A DNA stretch of 64,000 nt from Planoprotostelium fungivorum (lineage: Eukaryota; Evosea; Variosea; Cavosteliida; Cavosteliaceae): NCBI GenBank assembly GCA_003024175.1, contig MDYQ01000041.1, positions 81,991 to 145,990 on the forward strand, given 5' to 3'. A program made the position numbers and the translations under genes. Shown here in pieces: positions 21,012 to 33,134 of the stretch (within the stretch, counting starts at the first letter, position 1; every line of letters starts with the position of its first letter). The notes under the pieces were generated by a model. That model was not told where the DNA came from, searched no databases, and saw only the letters and a program-made list of their open reading frames with translations.

Positions 21012-24000
21012 TCACCTGGGCTGTGTCTGTCCCGGAACGGTGGTAGAGCTTCTCTTGGCAGCGTCGTCGGAGTAGGAGTAGATGTCCTCCGACTCGACCA
21101 CTCTGGAGGCTCTCACACTATCGTCAGAGAAACTGTAGATATCATCCTGTAAAATGTTATCAGTAAAAGACGACATGATGTGAGGATGTAAGATGTGATT
21201 CGATGATGTGATGTGATGATGTGACGAGGGAGATACGTACGTTGGATCCCTGTGGAGGGGGCTGCACCATGTTCGGTCTAGGGCTGCTGTATGGTCCCGA
21301 TGCCCTCTGAATGGACTTGTCCGAATACGAGTAGATGTCCTCGCTGTCCTTACCCCTGGCATTGAGAGTGATGTCCGCCACGTTAGAGTTGTAGATCTGT
21401 TGAGCGCTGATGACCTGCACTCGTCAGACATCGTCCACCCTCTCTGACTCACGGCAGAAGCCCTAGCCTTATCGTCGAGGCTGTAGAGGTTGTCGTTGTT
21501 GTTGTACAGTTGATCGGGTGCGGGCTCTTCGATGGGAATGTCTTGAGCGGCGAGAATGTGTTCGTCGAGGGTTCCACGGTTCAACAGGAGCTCGCTCAGT
21601 CTTCTGAACAATTCCTTGAAGGTGGGTCTGTCCTCGGCCTGGTGGTGCCAGCTGTACACAGTCAGTCTGTACTAAGAGAAGAAGAGAAGAAGGGAGAAGA
21701 GAAGAAGAGAGAAGAGAAGAAGAGAGAAGAGAGAAGAGAAGAAGAGAGAAAGAGAGGAAGAGAGAAGAGAGAAAGAGAGAAAGAGAAGAGACTGACCAAG
21801 AGAGCATGACAGCGTAGATTTCAGGAGGACAGTCTCTGGGGCAAGGTAGACGGTATCCATTCATGACTTCTCTCGAGGCATCGGCGTTGGTCATGTCAGG
21901 GTAGGGAACTATTAATGTGAGAAGAGAATAGAAGAGAAGAAGAGAAGAAAAGGAGAGAAGAAGAGAAGAAAAGGAGAGAAGAAGAGAAGAATAGAAGAGA
22001 AGAAGAGAAGAGAAGAAGAGAAGAAAAGGAGAGAAGAAGAGAAGAATAGAAGAGAAGAAGAGAAGAATAGAAGAGAAGAAGAGAAGAAAAGGAGAGAAGA
22101 AGAGAAGAAAAGGAGAGAAGAAAGAAAAGAAGGAGAGACTCACTCTTTCCGTATTCGAAGATCTCCCACATGACGATACCAAAGGCCCACACTGGCATAT
22201 CATCAGATCCATCTCCTCAATGTCCTCCATCCACGACAACACTCACCGTCAGACTTTGAAGTGTACTTTCTGTCTTGCAGAATCTCAGGGGACTAGTGGT
22301 GTGAGCACTACATCTGATGAGAGAGAGACTCACACTCCATTTGACGGGGAACTTGCTCTTCGTGTCGGTGTCGACGTGGACTTGGTTCTCGGTCTGTCTG
22401 GACATACCGAAATCGGCCACCTTGACGACGTATCTTCTTCCCTCCGATTTGACGAGGAGGTTACGTGCGGCGAGATCTCTGTGGACGATGCCTCTGTCGG
22501 CCAGGTAGTTCATACCCGCCACTGTTCCTTGACACCTAACAGACATTCAGAACAGAGAAGAGAGGAAGAGAGAGAAGAGAGAGAGAAGAGATAGAAAGAG
22601 AGAAGAGAAGAGATAGAAGCAGAGAGAAGAGAAAGACTTACATGACGAGAATATCATCCAAAGTGGGTCTCTCGTTGGGATCTCTGAGAACGGACAAGAG
22701 GGAACCCTTGGACATGAATTCAGAGACCATGTACTGTTCGTTATCCGCGCTGATCCAGATACCCAAGAACTGTGTCACGTTGGGATGCAGCAGCAATTGG
22801 AGCATGGCCGTCTCTTGTTCGAACTCAGCCTTCAGCTCGGGGTTCTGCGTGGCATCGCCAGATAACTTTTTCAGAGCAACCTCCGTCGTACCTATCCTAC
22901 AATCAGACATACAACAGATTCAAAGTCGTCGTTGGTACGATGAAAGAGAGAGGCTCACCCAAGTATTGACCCTTGTACACGTCACCAAAAGCACCACCAC
23001 CGATTCTCATCAAGATCTGGATGGCATCGGGCTTGATCGGTGCAAAGACACTGGCGGCGTTGTTTCTGTTCATCAGCTCTTCGTCCTCTGCCTTCTTTCT
23101 CTTGTACTCCCTGCTCTTCCTCCTCACGTAGAAGATCGATCCTCCCAGAACGGCTCCAACGAGAACGGCGGCGGCGATGGGCAGGCCGATGTACAATCCC
23201 AAGTTCTTCGAGGATCTGATGTGGTGAGACAATCGACGATGTGATGTCGATGTGATGTCGATGTGATGTCGATGTGATGTCGATGTGATGTCGATGTGAT
23301 GTCGATGTTGTCGATGATGTCTTACGTCGTGGTAGGTACGGGGAAGAGAGCGACGGTGAAGTTGGTGAGATGGTTCGTAGTGCAGTTGACCGTTCCATTG
23401 ATGAGAGTGGGTTCCAATCCAACAAATACCATACCATCGTTACCCATCACCTGTGTCGAATCGTTCCAGTACAGACACACGAAGGCCATGTTTCCTCCAC
23501 TGTCGACGCGTCAACCCACGATGAGTTCGATCCTCTCTGACTCACTTGTATGCGTCGATGATGGTCTGGTTGACGGGAATCTTCACGGTGTAGAGGGCGC
23601 TCGTGTCGAACGTGTTGTTAGTGCGTGGGGCGATCTTGATCTCTGCGTTGTTCGAATCGTAAAAGTTGAGTCCTACCACGTTCGACAGCATGGTCCTATT
23701 CAGGTCAATCGATTGTTCAGAGTGTGGTCTCACTTTGGAGTGTTGATCTGACCGGGTAGATAAGCGTAGAAGGGGTTGTACTTCCAAGTGTACATAACGG
23801 CGTAGGCCTTCGTGACGTTTCCGTAGGGGAAAGTGACGTTGGGCAGGGTAAATTCTGCAGAATCGAAGCCGTTGCTGATCTTTGCACTCTTCAACTCGTT
23901 GAGGTTGAACGAGTTGGAGTAGGCGGACATGGTCGTGCTGTTGTAGCGAGTGCCTCCCTGGCTTTCTGATTTGGGGTCTCTCGCTACCTTCAGCATGATC

Positions 24001-26959
24001 TGGTTGAGTGGATCGTAGATGGGACCCAGAGCGGTGAAGAATTGGATGATGTACGAGTTCTTGGCGGGATCGGCCAATTTGACGATGTTGCTCAGGATGT
24101 CAAAGACGATCTGTCTACGTCAGTCGATGATTTCACCACGATGTCTCACTTTTCCTGTCTTAGGGTCGACGGATTCCGTTCCGTTGATGGCAGCTTCGAT
24201 GAGAGCCTGTTCTTCATCAGCTTCTATTCACAGACGATAGACCCACTTGAAGGAGGCTGTTGTCGATCTCGGTGTAGATGGTCGTGTATTGGTTCAACAT
24301 GACGAAAAAGTTGTTCGCATAGTTCAATTGGATGGGATCCTCGGAGGAGAATTGAATGAGTCGAGTCAGATTGAGCAGTTCACTGTACAGAGAGTCTCTG
24401 TAGCTGTCACCGCTGACTGCCTGGCTGATGGATACAAATAGCCACTGCATTCCCAAATCCAATTGTCCGTTGGCGATGTAACTCCTCGACTTGTTCAGGG
24501 CCTCTCCCACGCTCGTGCTCTGTTGAATCGAAATCCTCTGAAAACGAGTGAGAAGAGTGAAGACGAGACAGACATGACGAACGAGTCACCTCTAAGGTAG
24601 CGACAGAAGAAGAACCGTCCGAATACTGGACGTAAGAGTAGAGGGTGAAATCACCGCTGGGCAGGATGTAGTTCGACACGGGTGAACTTCCGTGAGAAGT
24701 AATGAAGATGTTCTGACCCTCTAGACCGTGGGGAACGTATCCAAACTCGAATTGTACTCCCTTCGTGTTGTCGACTCTCATGCTTCCTTCAGCCGATCCA
24801 TCGGCAGAGAAGGTGATGGGTGAGTTGTGAGAAGCCTGGAAGACGTAGGCACCGGTCAGAGTGGAGATGGGTGCGTCTGAGTTGTTGTAGTAGTACACTT
24901 GGACGGTCAGTTTGAACTCGAAGGTGTTCAAGTGTGTCAATTCGGAGAAGGGATCGGCAATGACGAGGATATCATCGTGTCTGTACCATTTCAGTCAGAG
25001 TCTCTTACGTGTCTTGTATGATGTCATTGATGATGTCATCGATATGGATGGTGGTGAGACGACTCACAAGTCTGTGAGTGAGGCACCCTCCAAGATGTTC
25101 TCCTCTATCTGAAGTGAAGACCAAGTGAATTGACAGTAAGAATCATCGCTGTAGCATGCATCTTCCGTGTTGAGTAGGACATCAGCAGACAAGTACAAGA
25201 TGTCTGTGGTGATGTCTACGGGATGAGTGGGGTACTGAGAGGGTGAGTGACTCTCTCTCTTCTCTTCTCACCGCATCGAATGACAACTGGTACGGTGTCT
25301 CTGTCTCGTTGACGACGGAGATACCGTATGTGATGTTGTTCGAGATGACCGTGTATGTACCGGGGGTCGTACGAAGGGTCGTCAGTGTGGTCACACCTAC
25401 CAGGGTGAGCATGTGATGAGATGATGAGATGATGAGATGATGAGATGATGAGATGATGAGATGATGAGATGATGAGATGATGAGATGATGAGATGATGAG
25501 AAGAGGTGATTCAGATGGAAGAGAGGACGAAGCCTACCTCCGTCGTTGTAAATGTGGTCGGGGTTGGTAGAGAAGATGTGGTTGAGGGATACGGTGAGTA
25601 TACTACCAAAGGAAAATCGAGCTCTGGGGTTGACGATCTGGATGGTGGGTCCGTTCACACCAGCGAGGGGGGTGACACTCTGAACAAAGGTAACATCGGC
25701 GGAATTAGCACCCGTGCAAGTGAAGTTCTTGTAGCTGTAAACGAATGAGCCGTTGATCGTTTGGATGCTCTGGGGTCCGGTGTAGACGATGGCGTTGTTA
25801 CTCCTGGTAGTAAAGATATTGCCCTGTCTCGGTTCAATTTGAAAGAAGAAATGAAATAAATCTTTCCACTCACGGGAATGACAGTGCCGGGGAAACCAGA
25901 AGCACGAGTGATGTTGATCGAATAGGGGCTGCCGACTCCGAGTGAGGTAGAGTTCACGGTGATTGGACCTGAATCGTGTCATCAGAGGAGACGATGGAAG
26001 AGATGGTACCTGTGGGATCATAGATGAAGCTCGTATCGAGACTAAGGAGTGACGAGTTGACGCAGCTTGGAACCGCAGGAGAGGTGACGAAATTGTTTTG
26101 AACCATCTGAGAGAGTGAGGAGATGTTTAGAAAGGAGGTCTCACCTGTCCAGGGCCACTCATCAAAACGGCTTGAGATGATGAATTGAGAGCCCAAATGT
26201 TTCCATAGTTGTCGGCCCACCCTTGAGTAAAGTTGACGTGGTTAGAGATCTGTCGGTGCATCAGTGCATGTGAAGATGTTATTCTCTCACAATGGTCTGC
26301 CAGAACAGTCCGTCGAAAGAGAATAAAGTGGTCGTTCCATTCGAGTTGACCAAGGCCCAAGCAGTTCCATTTGCATCCGAAATGGAGATGACTCCTGTCG
26401 GCGAACTGGGGAAGGGGTGTAATTGGGTCCATGCATTCTGAGAGTGATAGAACCTAGAGGAATGAGTGGTTCGTCTCTGTTTTTGACGTACCTGTAACTC
26501 TCCGTTCCGTTGCCTTGGGTCCAAGTGACGAGTAAAACTCCATCTTTCACGTTCCAGAGTCGGGTGTAATTCTTTAGACCTGGTAAGACCAAGTTGCCCA
26601 AAGAAGTTCCATTGTAATTCAATGTGCCGTTTTTGATAATGTAGACTCCATCGGAGGTCGCGATCGAGTCGTCGGCTACAAAAGAAAGTGTATTGAGGCT
26701 TTTTGTCCAGTAAGTGGTGGGTCCTTTTAGATCCAGCATAATCCTACAAATAATCAGTAATTGAAGAAGCAAAAAATCACCCTTCGTTGGAAAGTGTGAA
26801 ATTCTGGGTCAGATAGTTCCAAAAGCTCGTATCATTAGCACCTAGAGAAGATATCCTATAAAGTGTTCCCTCATACTGCCAATAGTACGGCTCTCCAACG
26901 GAGAGAGAGATGAGACAAAAGAGGAGGAGGGCACCTCTGAGGGACGAGAGGAGCAGCAT
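21012..26959 (-). CDS. Receptor tyrosine kinase with GPS-like motif in the ectodomain
   Basis: 24 exons between 26959 and 21012 sum to 1443 residues in frame. Order: signal peptide (residues 1-20, [13 protein letters not shown]), a large Asn-glycosylation-rich ectodomain, a GPS-like motif at 920-959 (CLYW, then [11 protein letters not shown]), one TM helix at about 975-1000, a basic stop-transfer [11 protein letters not shown], and a kinase domain. Kinase landmarks: [12 protein letters not shown] (1041-1052), Lys1063 in [13 protein letters not shown] (1157-1164, the tyrosine-kinase form), DFG at 1180, [22 protein letters not shown]. The activation loop [12 protein letters not shown] has no Tyr. 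The tail carries four YSxxD repeats. Several introns are expanded by simple repeats. It should phosphorylate Tyr on intracellular targets after binding an unknown ligand. Confidence 0.92.
21665..21790. repeat. Purine-rich simple repeat in kinase intron
   Basis: Imperfect AGAGAAGAGAAGA tract filling most of the 145-nt intron 21652-21796. On the sense (reverse) strand it is a pyrimidine tract, so it resembles an overgrown polypyrimidine region. Confidence 0.85.
21915..22137. repeat. Purine-rich simple repeat in kinase intron
   Basis: About 220 bp of GAAGAGAAGAA-type units with recurring 13-20 bp modules (AAAGGAGAGAAGAAGAGAAG), making up almost the whole 235-nt intron 21909-22143. It is the longest such tract in the gene. 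Confidence 0.9.
22556..22634. repeat. Purine-rich simple repeat in kinase intron
   Basis: AGAGAAGAGAGAGA-type tract inside intron 22536-22641, same strand bias as the two other purine tracts. Confidence 0.8.
23237..23302. repeat. 11-bp tandem repeat in kinase intron
   Basis: Six uninterrupted copies of CGATGTGATGT inside intron 23216-23325, immediately upstream (on the sense strand) of the exon encoding the transmembrane helix. Confidence 0.9.
25415..25500. repeat. 8-bp tandem repeat in kinase intron
   Basis: About 10.7 perfect copies of GATGAGAT inside intron 25397-25537. Clean periodicity suggests a recent expansion. Confidence 0.9.
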
Positions 26960-27109
26960 GCCGACCACTGTCTCTTCCGATAAAAATGATGAACGCGCCT
27001 GGATAGCGGGTGCGAACAAAACCAGGGAAGCGGGTTTGTAGATGGCGAGTAAATACCGAATCCGCTTGTTTCTTTCAGGCCTCTGATGTTCTGCTGGTGC
27101 AATCGATAA

Positions 27110-29127
27110 ATGGACTATTTCATCGCTCCCCTCAGAACTTCAGGTAGAGCCCCTGTGGTAGACGATGACAACCAGAAGGAGATCGCGAGACTGCAGGTAA
27201 TGTGATTCGATACCACGCCAGAACCGACGTAGGACAGAACGACTTGGACGTGTTGAGGGCCTCCACTGTCATCGCGAAGCATGAGAAACGAGAGTTGAAG
27301 CAAATCACACGAAACACAGAGGTGGACGGAGGCCACGACCGATCTGAACGAATCAGGTCGTATGCAGGGAGTTCAAGAGGAGTCTGGAGGACAAGAAGAG
27401 TATATTCGATACCGTGTCGCTCGAGTTAGAGGTGGGTCATATGATGGTTCCCGTGTTGACAAGTTACAGACATTGAAAGGATTATTAGCCAAGAAGCAGA
27501 AAGAATTCGATCAGTGTGAAAAAGAGTGCCACGTTCTACAGTGAGCTCTAGATGAGTGAGATGGAGATGTGATGGTGACCTGTCTCAGAGAGGTCGTAGA
27601 CAGTAAATTGAAAGAAGTTCAAGATTTCGAGAATCAGATCACTACGCTGAGGGATAAGATTCTCGTTAACCATGAGAAGCAGCACAATCTAGAGGAGCTG
27701 CTGGATTCGAAACAGTACAGAGAATGGTCCGTCCTGATCGATGAGGTGATCTCACGCGTCTCATCGTGCCCTCTTAACACTCGCAGTGGAATAGTGCCGG
27801 AGGTAATTCCATCACGAAGAGCATGTTGGTTCGAAACAAGGTGATCTCGTCCATCGTGATGATCCGAATGAGAGTTCATCATGGACAGGTAGAGGGACGA
27901 TTGAGATTCGGAGAGGGTGTGCCAGACTCTCTCAGAGGACAGGTCAGTCGTTCATCATCTCGACACGTTCATCATCATCGAGTATCATGATGTTGACCCG
28001 CATAGATCTGGCAGATATTGACACCCGTGAGAACGGTGAGTGATGAACGTCTCGTTCTTCTCGTTGATCATCTCAGGTCATCAGTGACATTGAACTCTTG
28101 TTCAAATCGGAGAACATCAAATCACATCAACTCTACTACGTGGGCATCCATCGACGAAATCATCGATGACGATATCAGCATCTGTTGGAGAGCAGCAGCA
28201 CATCAGAGAAGGTCATCCAGAAGGACATCCAGAGGAGTTTTCCAAACGAAGAGTTTCGTCACAGAATGTTAGAGAAGGACAGGATCCGCTCTCTCTTCAA
28301 CGTCCTCAAAGCTTATTCCAATTTAGATCCATCGTGAGTCATTATCATCATCAATGATAAATAATGAACGGATTCAGCTTTGGATACTGTCAGGGCATGA
28401 ACTTTCTCGTTGGATTCCTCCTTCTGTATCTGAATCAAGAGGTGCGCGTGTTGTGACTCATCTTCTGACGCATTCAGGACACCTTCTGGATGCTTTGCAC
28501 TATCATGTACCACTTTAAGATGGTGGGTCTATTCCAGTCTGGGAAGATGCTGCCTTACTTCATTCACTACTTTGACGAAGAGATGAAGGCCAACCTGCCC
28601 GATTTAAAGAGACACTTTGTGAGTAGACTCTACAACGAGACGACGAGTGACACAGAGTAGGTGGAAGAAGGTATCTCCTCTGCCATGTTCTTAACCGAGT
28701 GGCTGACCTGCATGTTTGTATATAATCTGAGTCGAGGCACTGTCGCCAGGCTGTGGGATCTCTTCTTCTTTGGAAACGGACAACAAGAGTTGTTTCGGAT
28801 AGGGCTGGCGATACTGCAGTGTCTCGAGAGTGATCTCATGAAGGGGAACCTGGAAGAGATCTTAAGCTTGACGAAGAAGAAGGCGAAGAACATTCCGTGT
28901 AAAGAGTTGATGGGAGCCGCACGAAGGGTGAGTCACACGACAGAATTGAATCGTACTTCATACGAAGACACGGGAGATGTTATAACTTGAAAAGAGGGCT
29001 GAAGGAGATGCAGATTCAACTGTTACCGAGCACGATTGCATTTTTGAATAGTATCGAGTCACAATGGCAGACGAACGATGGTCAGAGGAAGTTGATCGTT
29101 CGATCCAAGAAGGAAATCCTATCATAA
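27110..29127 (+). CDS. TBC-domain Rab GTPase-activating protein
   Basis: Fourteen exons starting 27110-27196. An N-terminal coiled coil (about residues 20-150, LDVLRASTVIAKHEKRELK and later) is followed by a TBC domain: GVPDSLRGQIWQILTP, the arginine-finger region IQKDIQRSFPNEEF and the glutamine-finger motif GYCQGMNFLVGFLLLY, then SAMFLTEWLTCMFVYNL and LWDLFFFGNGQQELFRIGLA. Both catalytic fingers needed for GAP activity on a Rab are present. The Rab partner is unknown. The last exon is ambiguous: splicing to the frame ending at 29127 needs a phase shift, whereas an acceptor at 28994 keeps the phase and stops near 29052. Convergent with Arp2. Confidence 0.85.
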
Positions 29128-29259
29128 ACAAGAAGAGAAGATGTTATACATTTCACTGTTTGTTGTTACACTATCACCCATTTTTTACACTATGATCCAC
29201 TGTAACACGAATTCATATCAAATACAACCATTCAGAAGGGGGATATCTATTGATACAGC

Positions 29260-30530
29260 TTAAGCGACGGAGACACACTTCTTGAGAACCTCGTCTCCGA
29301 CCTCCTCGTACTCTCTCTTGGTCATCCAGAAGTCCTCCTTGTCCTTCATGATACCAGCCAACACGGCTCCTCCCAAGAACACCATGTGCTTTCTTCTGGG
29401 GGGGTCCTCGATGCGAAGCTTGAACTTGGCGAGACCGGCCTTGTTGCCCTTGAGAACGTTGTCCAAGTAGAGCTTCTTGATGTCCTTCTCCAAACGAGAT
29501 GGGAGACCGGGGTACATGGTGGATCCACCAGAGAGGACGATGTGCTCGTAGAAGGTGCTTCTCAGATCGATGTCGGCCTTGTTGATGGAATCGAACAGCT
29601 GCTGGGCCATACCCGCTCCGTCAATGTCGATGAGATGGGGCTCGAAGAGGACCTCGGGGGCCTCGAATCTCTCTCCTCCGACCTTGATGACACGACCATC
29701 GGGGAGGGTGTAGCTCTCCACTAAGACGGTGGTCTCTTGGGCCAATCTCTTCTCCAATCCGAGATCGTAACCGACGTAGCAGAGCTTCTCCTTCAGTTGA
29801 CGGATGGTCTCGAAATCGGCGGTACGGTTGAAGGCATAACCTCTGAGGAGGAGGAGCTTGATCAGGTAACGGGTCACATCACGACCGGCGACGTCGAGTC
29901 TTCTGGTCAAGTGGGGAAGAGAGTATCCCTGGAACACGGGGACAATGTGAGTGACTCCATCTCCAGAATCGACGACAACTCCATCCATCAGACCTTTTAC
30001 AATTTTCAGAACGATGTCTCTTCGAAGGTGAGTTTTTCACCTTGGGCGTAGAGGGTGAGAACGGCCTGGATGGCAATGTAAGAGGCCTTGAATCCGTACT
30101 TCTCGAACATGACTTGAATCATCTTCTTTCTGTTTTGTTGAGGGTTCATGGGAGCCTCAGTTAAGAGGATCTTGCAGGCGTTGGGGTTGACCTTGAGCTT
30201 CTCGGAGAAGGTGTAGTCCCAGACGTACTCCATATCCTCCCAGTGACGAACGATTCCGTTATCGAGAGGGTAGGTGATCTGAAGCATGGTTCTCAGCTTG
30301 GCCGCCTCGTCACCGACCATAATGTCCTTCAGCTGGACGTTATCGATCTTCTCCTCTGAACGGAGAATAGGTCTTCCGACCATAGAGGGGAAGATGGAGT
30401 GAGGGAAGTTGGCTCCGGCGAAACCACACTTGACGAACTAAACACGCTCAGTCTCTTTCTATCCATCCGAAAGGTCAGTCACCCCAGTTCCATTGTCACA
30501 AACGACCACGTTCGAGTTGGGAATGCTCAT
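29260..30530 (-). CDS. ARP2: Actin-related protein 2 (Arp2)
   Basis: 392 residues (human 394) from exons 30530-30483, 30437-30041 and 29993-29260. Actin fold: phosphate loop [37 protein letters not shown], second phosphate loop [51 protein letters not shown] and [20 protein letters not shown]. The Arp2-type insertions and the [14 protein letters not shown] block separate it from conventional actin. Subunit of the Arp2/3 complex, which nucleates branched actin at the leading edge and phagocytic cups. The DOCK-family GEF nearby acts upstream of the same pathway in other organisms. Confidence 0.96.
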
Positions 30531-31084
30531 CCTCTGTCTTTGTTTTGAAGAGAAAATGCGTCTTCCTTCGGGACATTTTTTATGACATCATAGGTTCGTG
30601 TAGAACAATGTATTTGATGAATATCGATTTTCTGGAACCTTGAAGTGGCTCTGTCTAGATGTCTTCTGAGCGTGGATTCAAATTCTAATAGGTATTCAGC
30701 TGTTTGTATCCGGAAACGGCACATCTTAGTTTTGGTAGTCCAGTACACCTTTCGCTGGGATGACTGAAAAAGGTAGATCCATCAATTGGTCAGACGTGAG
30801 AAACTGACTCTCATATTGTATCTAAAGAACAACGGTGAAGAGAGGAAGGACATATTCCCATCCACGGAAGGTGCTGTGGAGGTCATTGCGGGATAGCAGG
30901 CGATAGATGTATTGAAAATAGTAGCACACTGTCACGCTGATCATCGCATCACGCGTCGCTCATCACATCACACGCCACTCATCGCATCATACGCCACCCA
31001 TCACACACCATATATGATGCTACAGATCAGAATGATTATGCTGTGATGATGTGCAGAGGACATCATAAACACTCATGTATTCCT
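30531..31084. other. Intergenic region upstream of Arp2
   Basis: About 550 bp between the Arp2 start and the stop of the F-box/ankyrin gene, both on the reverse strand. It contains the Arp2 leader and a 19-bp repeat array listed separately. The open frame at 30527-30748 shows no family signature. Confidence 0.5.
30942..31009. repeat. 19-bp imperfect tandem repeat
   Basis: Three full units of 19 bp and one 11-bp remnant, consensus CATCRCATCAYRCGCCACT, at 30942-30960, 30961-30979, 30980-30998 and 30999-31009. It sits about 410 bp upstream of Arp2 and about 140 bp after the end of the candidate frame at 31085, so it may affect either gene or be neutral. Confidence 0.75.
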
Positions 31085-32853
31085 TTACTGTCGTTCTCTT
31101 CTATAGGTTGTGGCCCCCAGATATCTCTCGACCCAGCTGTATGATGATCCCATCTTCTCTATCTGTACCTCTTCACTCTCTCCCCACTTCAACTGAAGAA
31201 GATATTCCATCGCTGGCACATTATACACGTCAAAGTGTCCGCCTCGGTTGTTATCAAGTAACACATCGTACATCTCGTCGACACTCTTGTGAAATCCTGA
31301 TGCAGAGTCATTCTTCGCATCTTATCAACTCTTCATCACGTTCGATCAGCCAATCGATCACGTCCGGTGAGCCATATAGAACGGACAATTCGAACCAAAC
31401 ATTGTCCTCATTCAATGGATACCCTTTCTCTAGTAACCATTGCATAAGGCCAAGGTTATCGGCCCTGGCCGCTTGCGTGCAACTGTTGTCCATCAGTCGA
31501 TGAACTTGATCATCACAACATCGTCGTCAAGATGAACGCACATATCTCGGTAGAGTACACCTCTATCGTGCAGCCATTGGATGATGTAGAATCCATCATC
31601 GTGGGAGGCTACATATATGATTGTTTCGTTTGTGATGTAGCCGTGATCGATTGCCAGCTGTAGTGTCTATGTACATTCATCACTCACACTTTTACACAGC
31701 GACTCGATAGCTCACCTCAAAATGAGGATCTGAGATGTAGAGATATGGCAGGATTTTCGTCGTGGGTAGACCAATTTGATGTTCGTAGCTGTACTTCATC
31801 ACCTGTACATCTCAGCATCGTAAATGGCATTTGTCTCACTTCAATGTGTCCATTATACAGCGCAGATTCATACAGATATTCCTCTTCACCACGATGTGTT
31901 ATGTTGTGCTGTGAAAAGGATGAGATATGTCTCATTCAGCGACTCACATCGAGAGCCCATTGAAAAATAGACATACATCGTTTGAAATTGTAGAGTTCGA
32001 GATGTGTTACATTGTAAGGAACGCCCTTCTCTTCCTGAAGCCACATCAGACTCGCAATGAACATCCATCTCACCAGCCATATGATCATGTCCATGCGACC
32101 TCCCTCTCCTGCTCCACGGTACCTTCTCTCTCAGTCGTAGACCGCTATCTTCCATACTCACAGATCAGAGCCGAAACGGTCGTCCATAGGAACTCGTTGC
32201 ATGAGCCACGTGAGGGTGTCTTTATAACCCCATTTTGCGAACTCCCTTCCTTCGCGGCGGATTTCTTGGAAGATGAAGGTGGTAGATGATGGCCAGGTGA
32301 GAGAGGGCAAGCCTTCCACGTTCCTCTCAGCGACCAACCACTGCATCAGCTCGAGATTTTCTTCCCCAGCGAAAAGCAACTGACAGTAACAGTGCCTCAT
32401 AGCTTCGGGTAATGTGACCGTGATGTCTTCTCTTTCGTGACAGGCAGAGAGGATCCTCTTGCTTCCGCTCGAGAAGGCTTCGACGAAGATCCCCTGTGGA
32501 CACCAACTTCCTATCCGATCACGAGTGAAAAGTCGGTGACGAGGTGAGAGGTGTGTGTCATCCCAGCCGAGAAGTTCTAGCAGCTCTAGCTGATCTCTTC
32601 TCACGACTGCCATCACCTCCTCTACCGTTGGCTCTCGGATGGTAGATAGCCACCACTTCACGACCTCTTCACTGTGTGTAGGTAGCTCTTTTCTATATTT
32701 CCACCACTGAGCACTGTCTCTAAAGCGTGTGTTGAGCTGTCTGACTGCAGCGTCACGAAGAGTGACAGAAGTGAAGCAAGGCACACAGAGGTCAGGCGTT
32801 GATAAGAAAGAGAGGACTCCTGTCCATAAATCCGGAAGGGGTATCTGTTCCAT
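31085..32853 (-). CDS. F-box-like protein with ankyrin-type repeats
   Basis: 491 residues from exons 32853-32162, 32122-31948, 31881-31840, 31802-31716, 31666-31542, 31482-31340 and 31296-31085. It opens with an F-box-like helix set (MEQIPLPDLWTGVLSFL, then CFTSVTLRDAAVRQL). A series of degenerate ankyrin-like units follows, each built around a xLxxMQWLxxxxN pattern: ENLELMQWLVAERN, MIIWLVRWMFIASLMWL, IIQWLHDRGVL, LGLMQWLLEKGYPLNEDN, VIDWLIERF, MEYLLQLKWG. These read as diverged repeats rather than textbook ankyrins. Such F-box/repeat proteins are often substrate adaptors of SCF ligases. The family appears prone to expansion, but only this member is in the window. Function inferred. Confidence 0.65.
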
Positions 32854-33134
32854 GTGGTCGGCTGTGATTGTATCGGGAAGGTGGATATAATGGTATCGTT
32901 CGGACGAGAATCGCTCTGCGAGCGAATGCGAATGGAATAGAATCTCAATTTGAGAAGAATCAATTCAGATGATCACACCAACAACCCCACCACAAGCGGA
33001 AAAAGAACATGAAGGTTCACTTGTATAGCTCAGATAACGATTGATACTCCGTTTCACTTTTCCGAAATGAGCTCCTTCTGAAGGATTGATGCCAGTTACG
33101 TTGGAAATGCACACGATTCTGGACATACCAGTAT

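Noticed and set aside
21915-22137. Possible CRISPR-like or minisatellite array
   Set aside because: Purine-rich low-complexity sequence without repeat-spacer structure, fully contained in a spliceosomal intron.
29260-30530. Conventional actin
   Set aside because: [14 protein letters not shown] and the overall pattern are Arp2-specific; several actin-diagnostic residues are absent.
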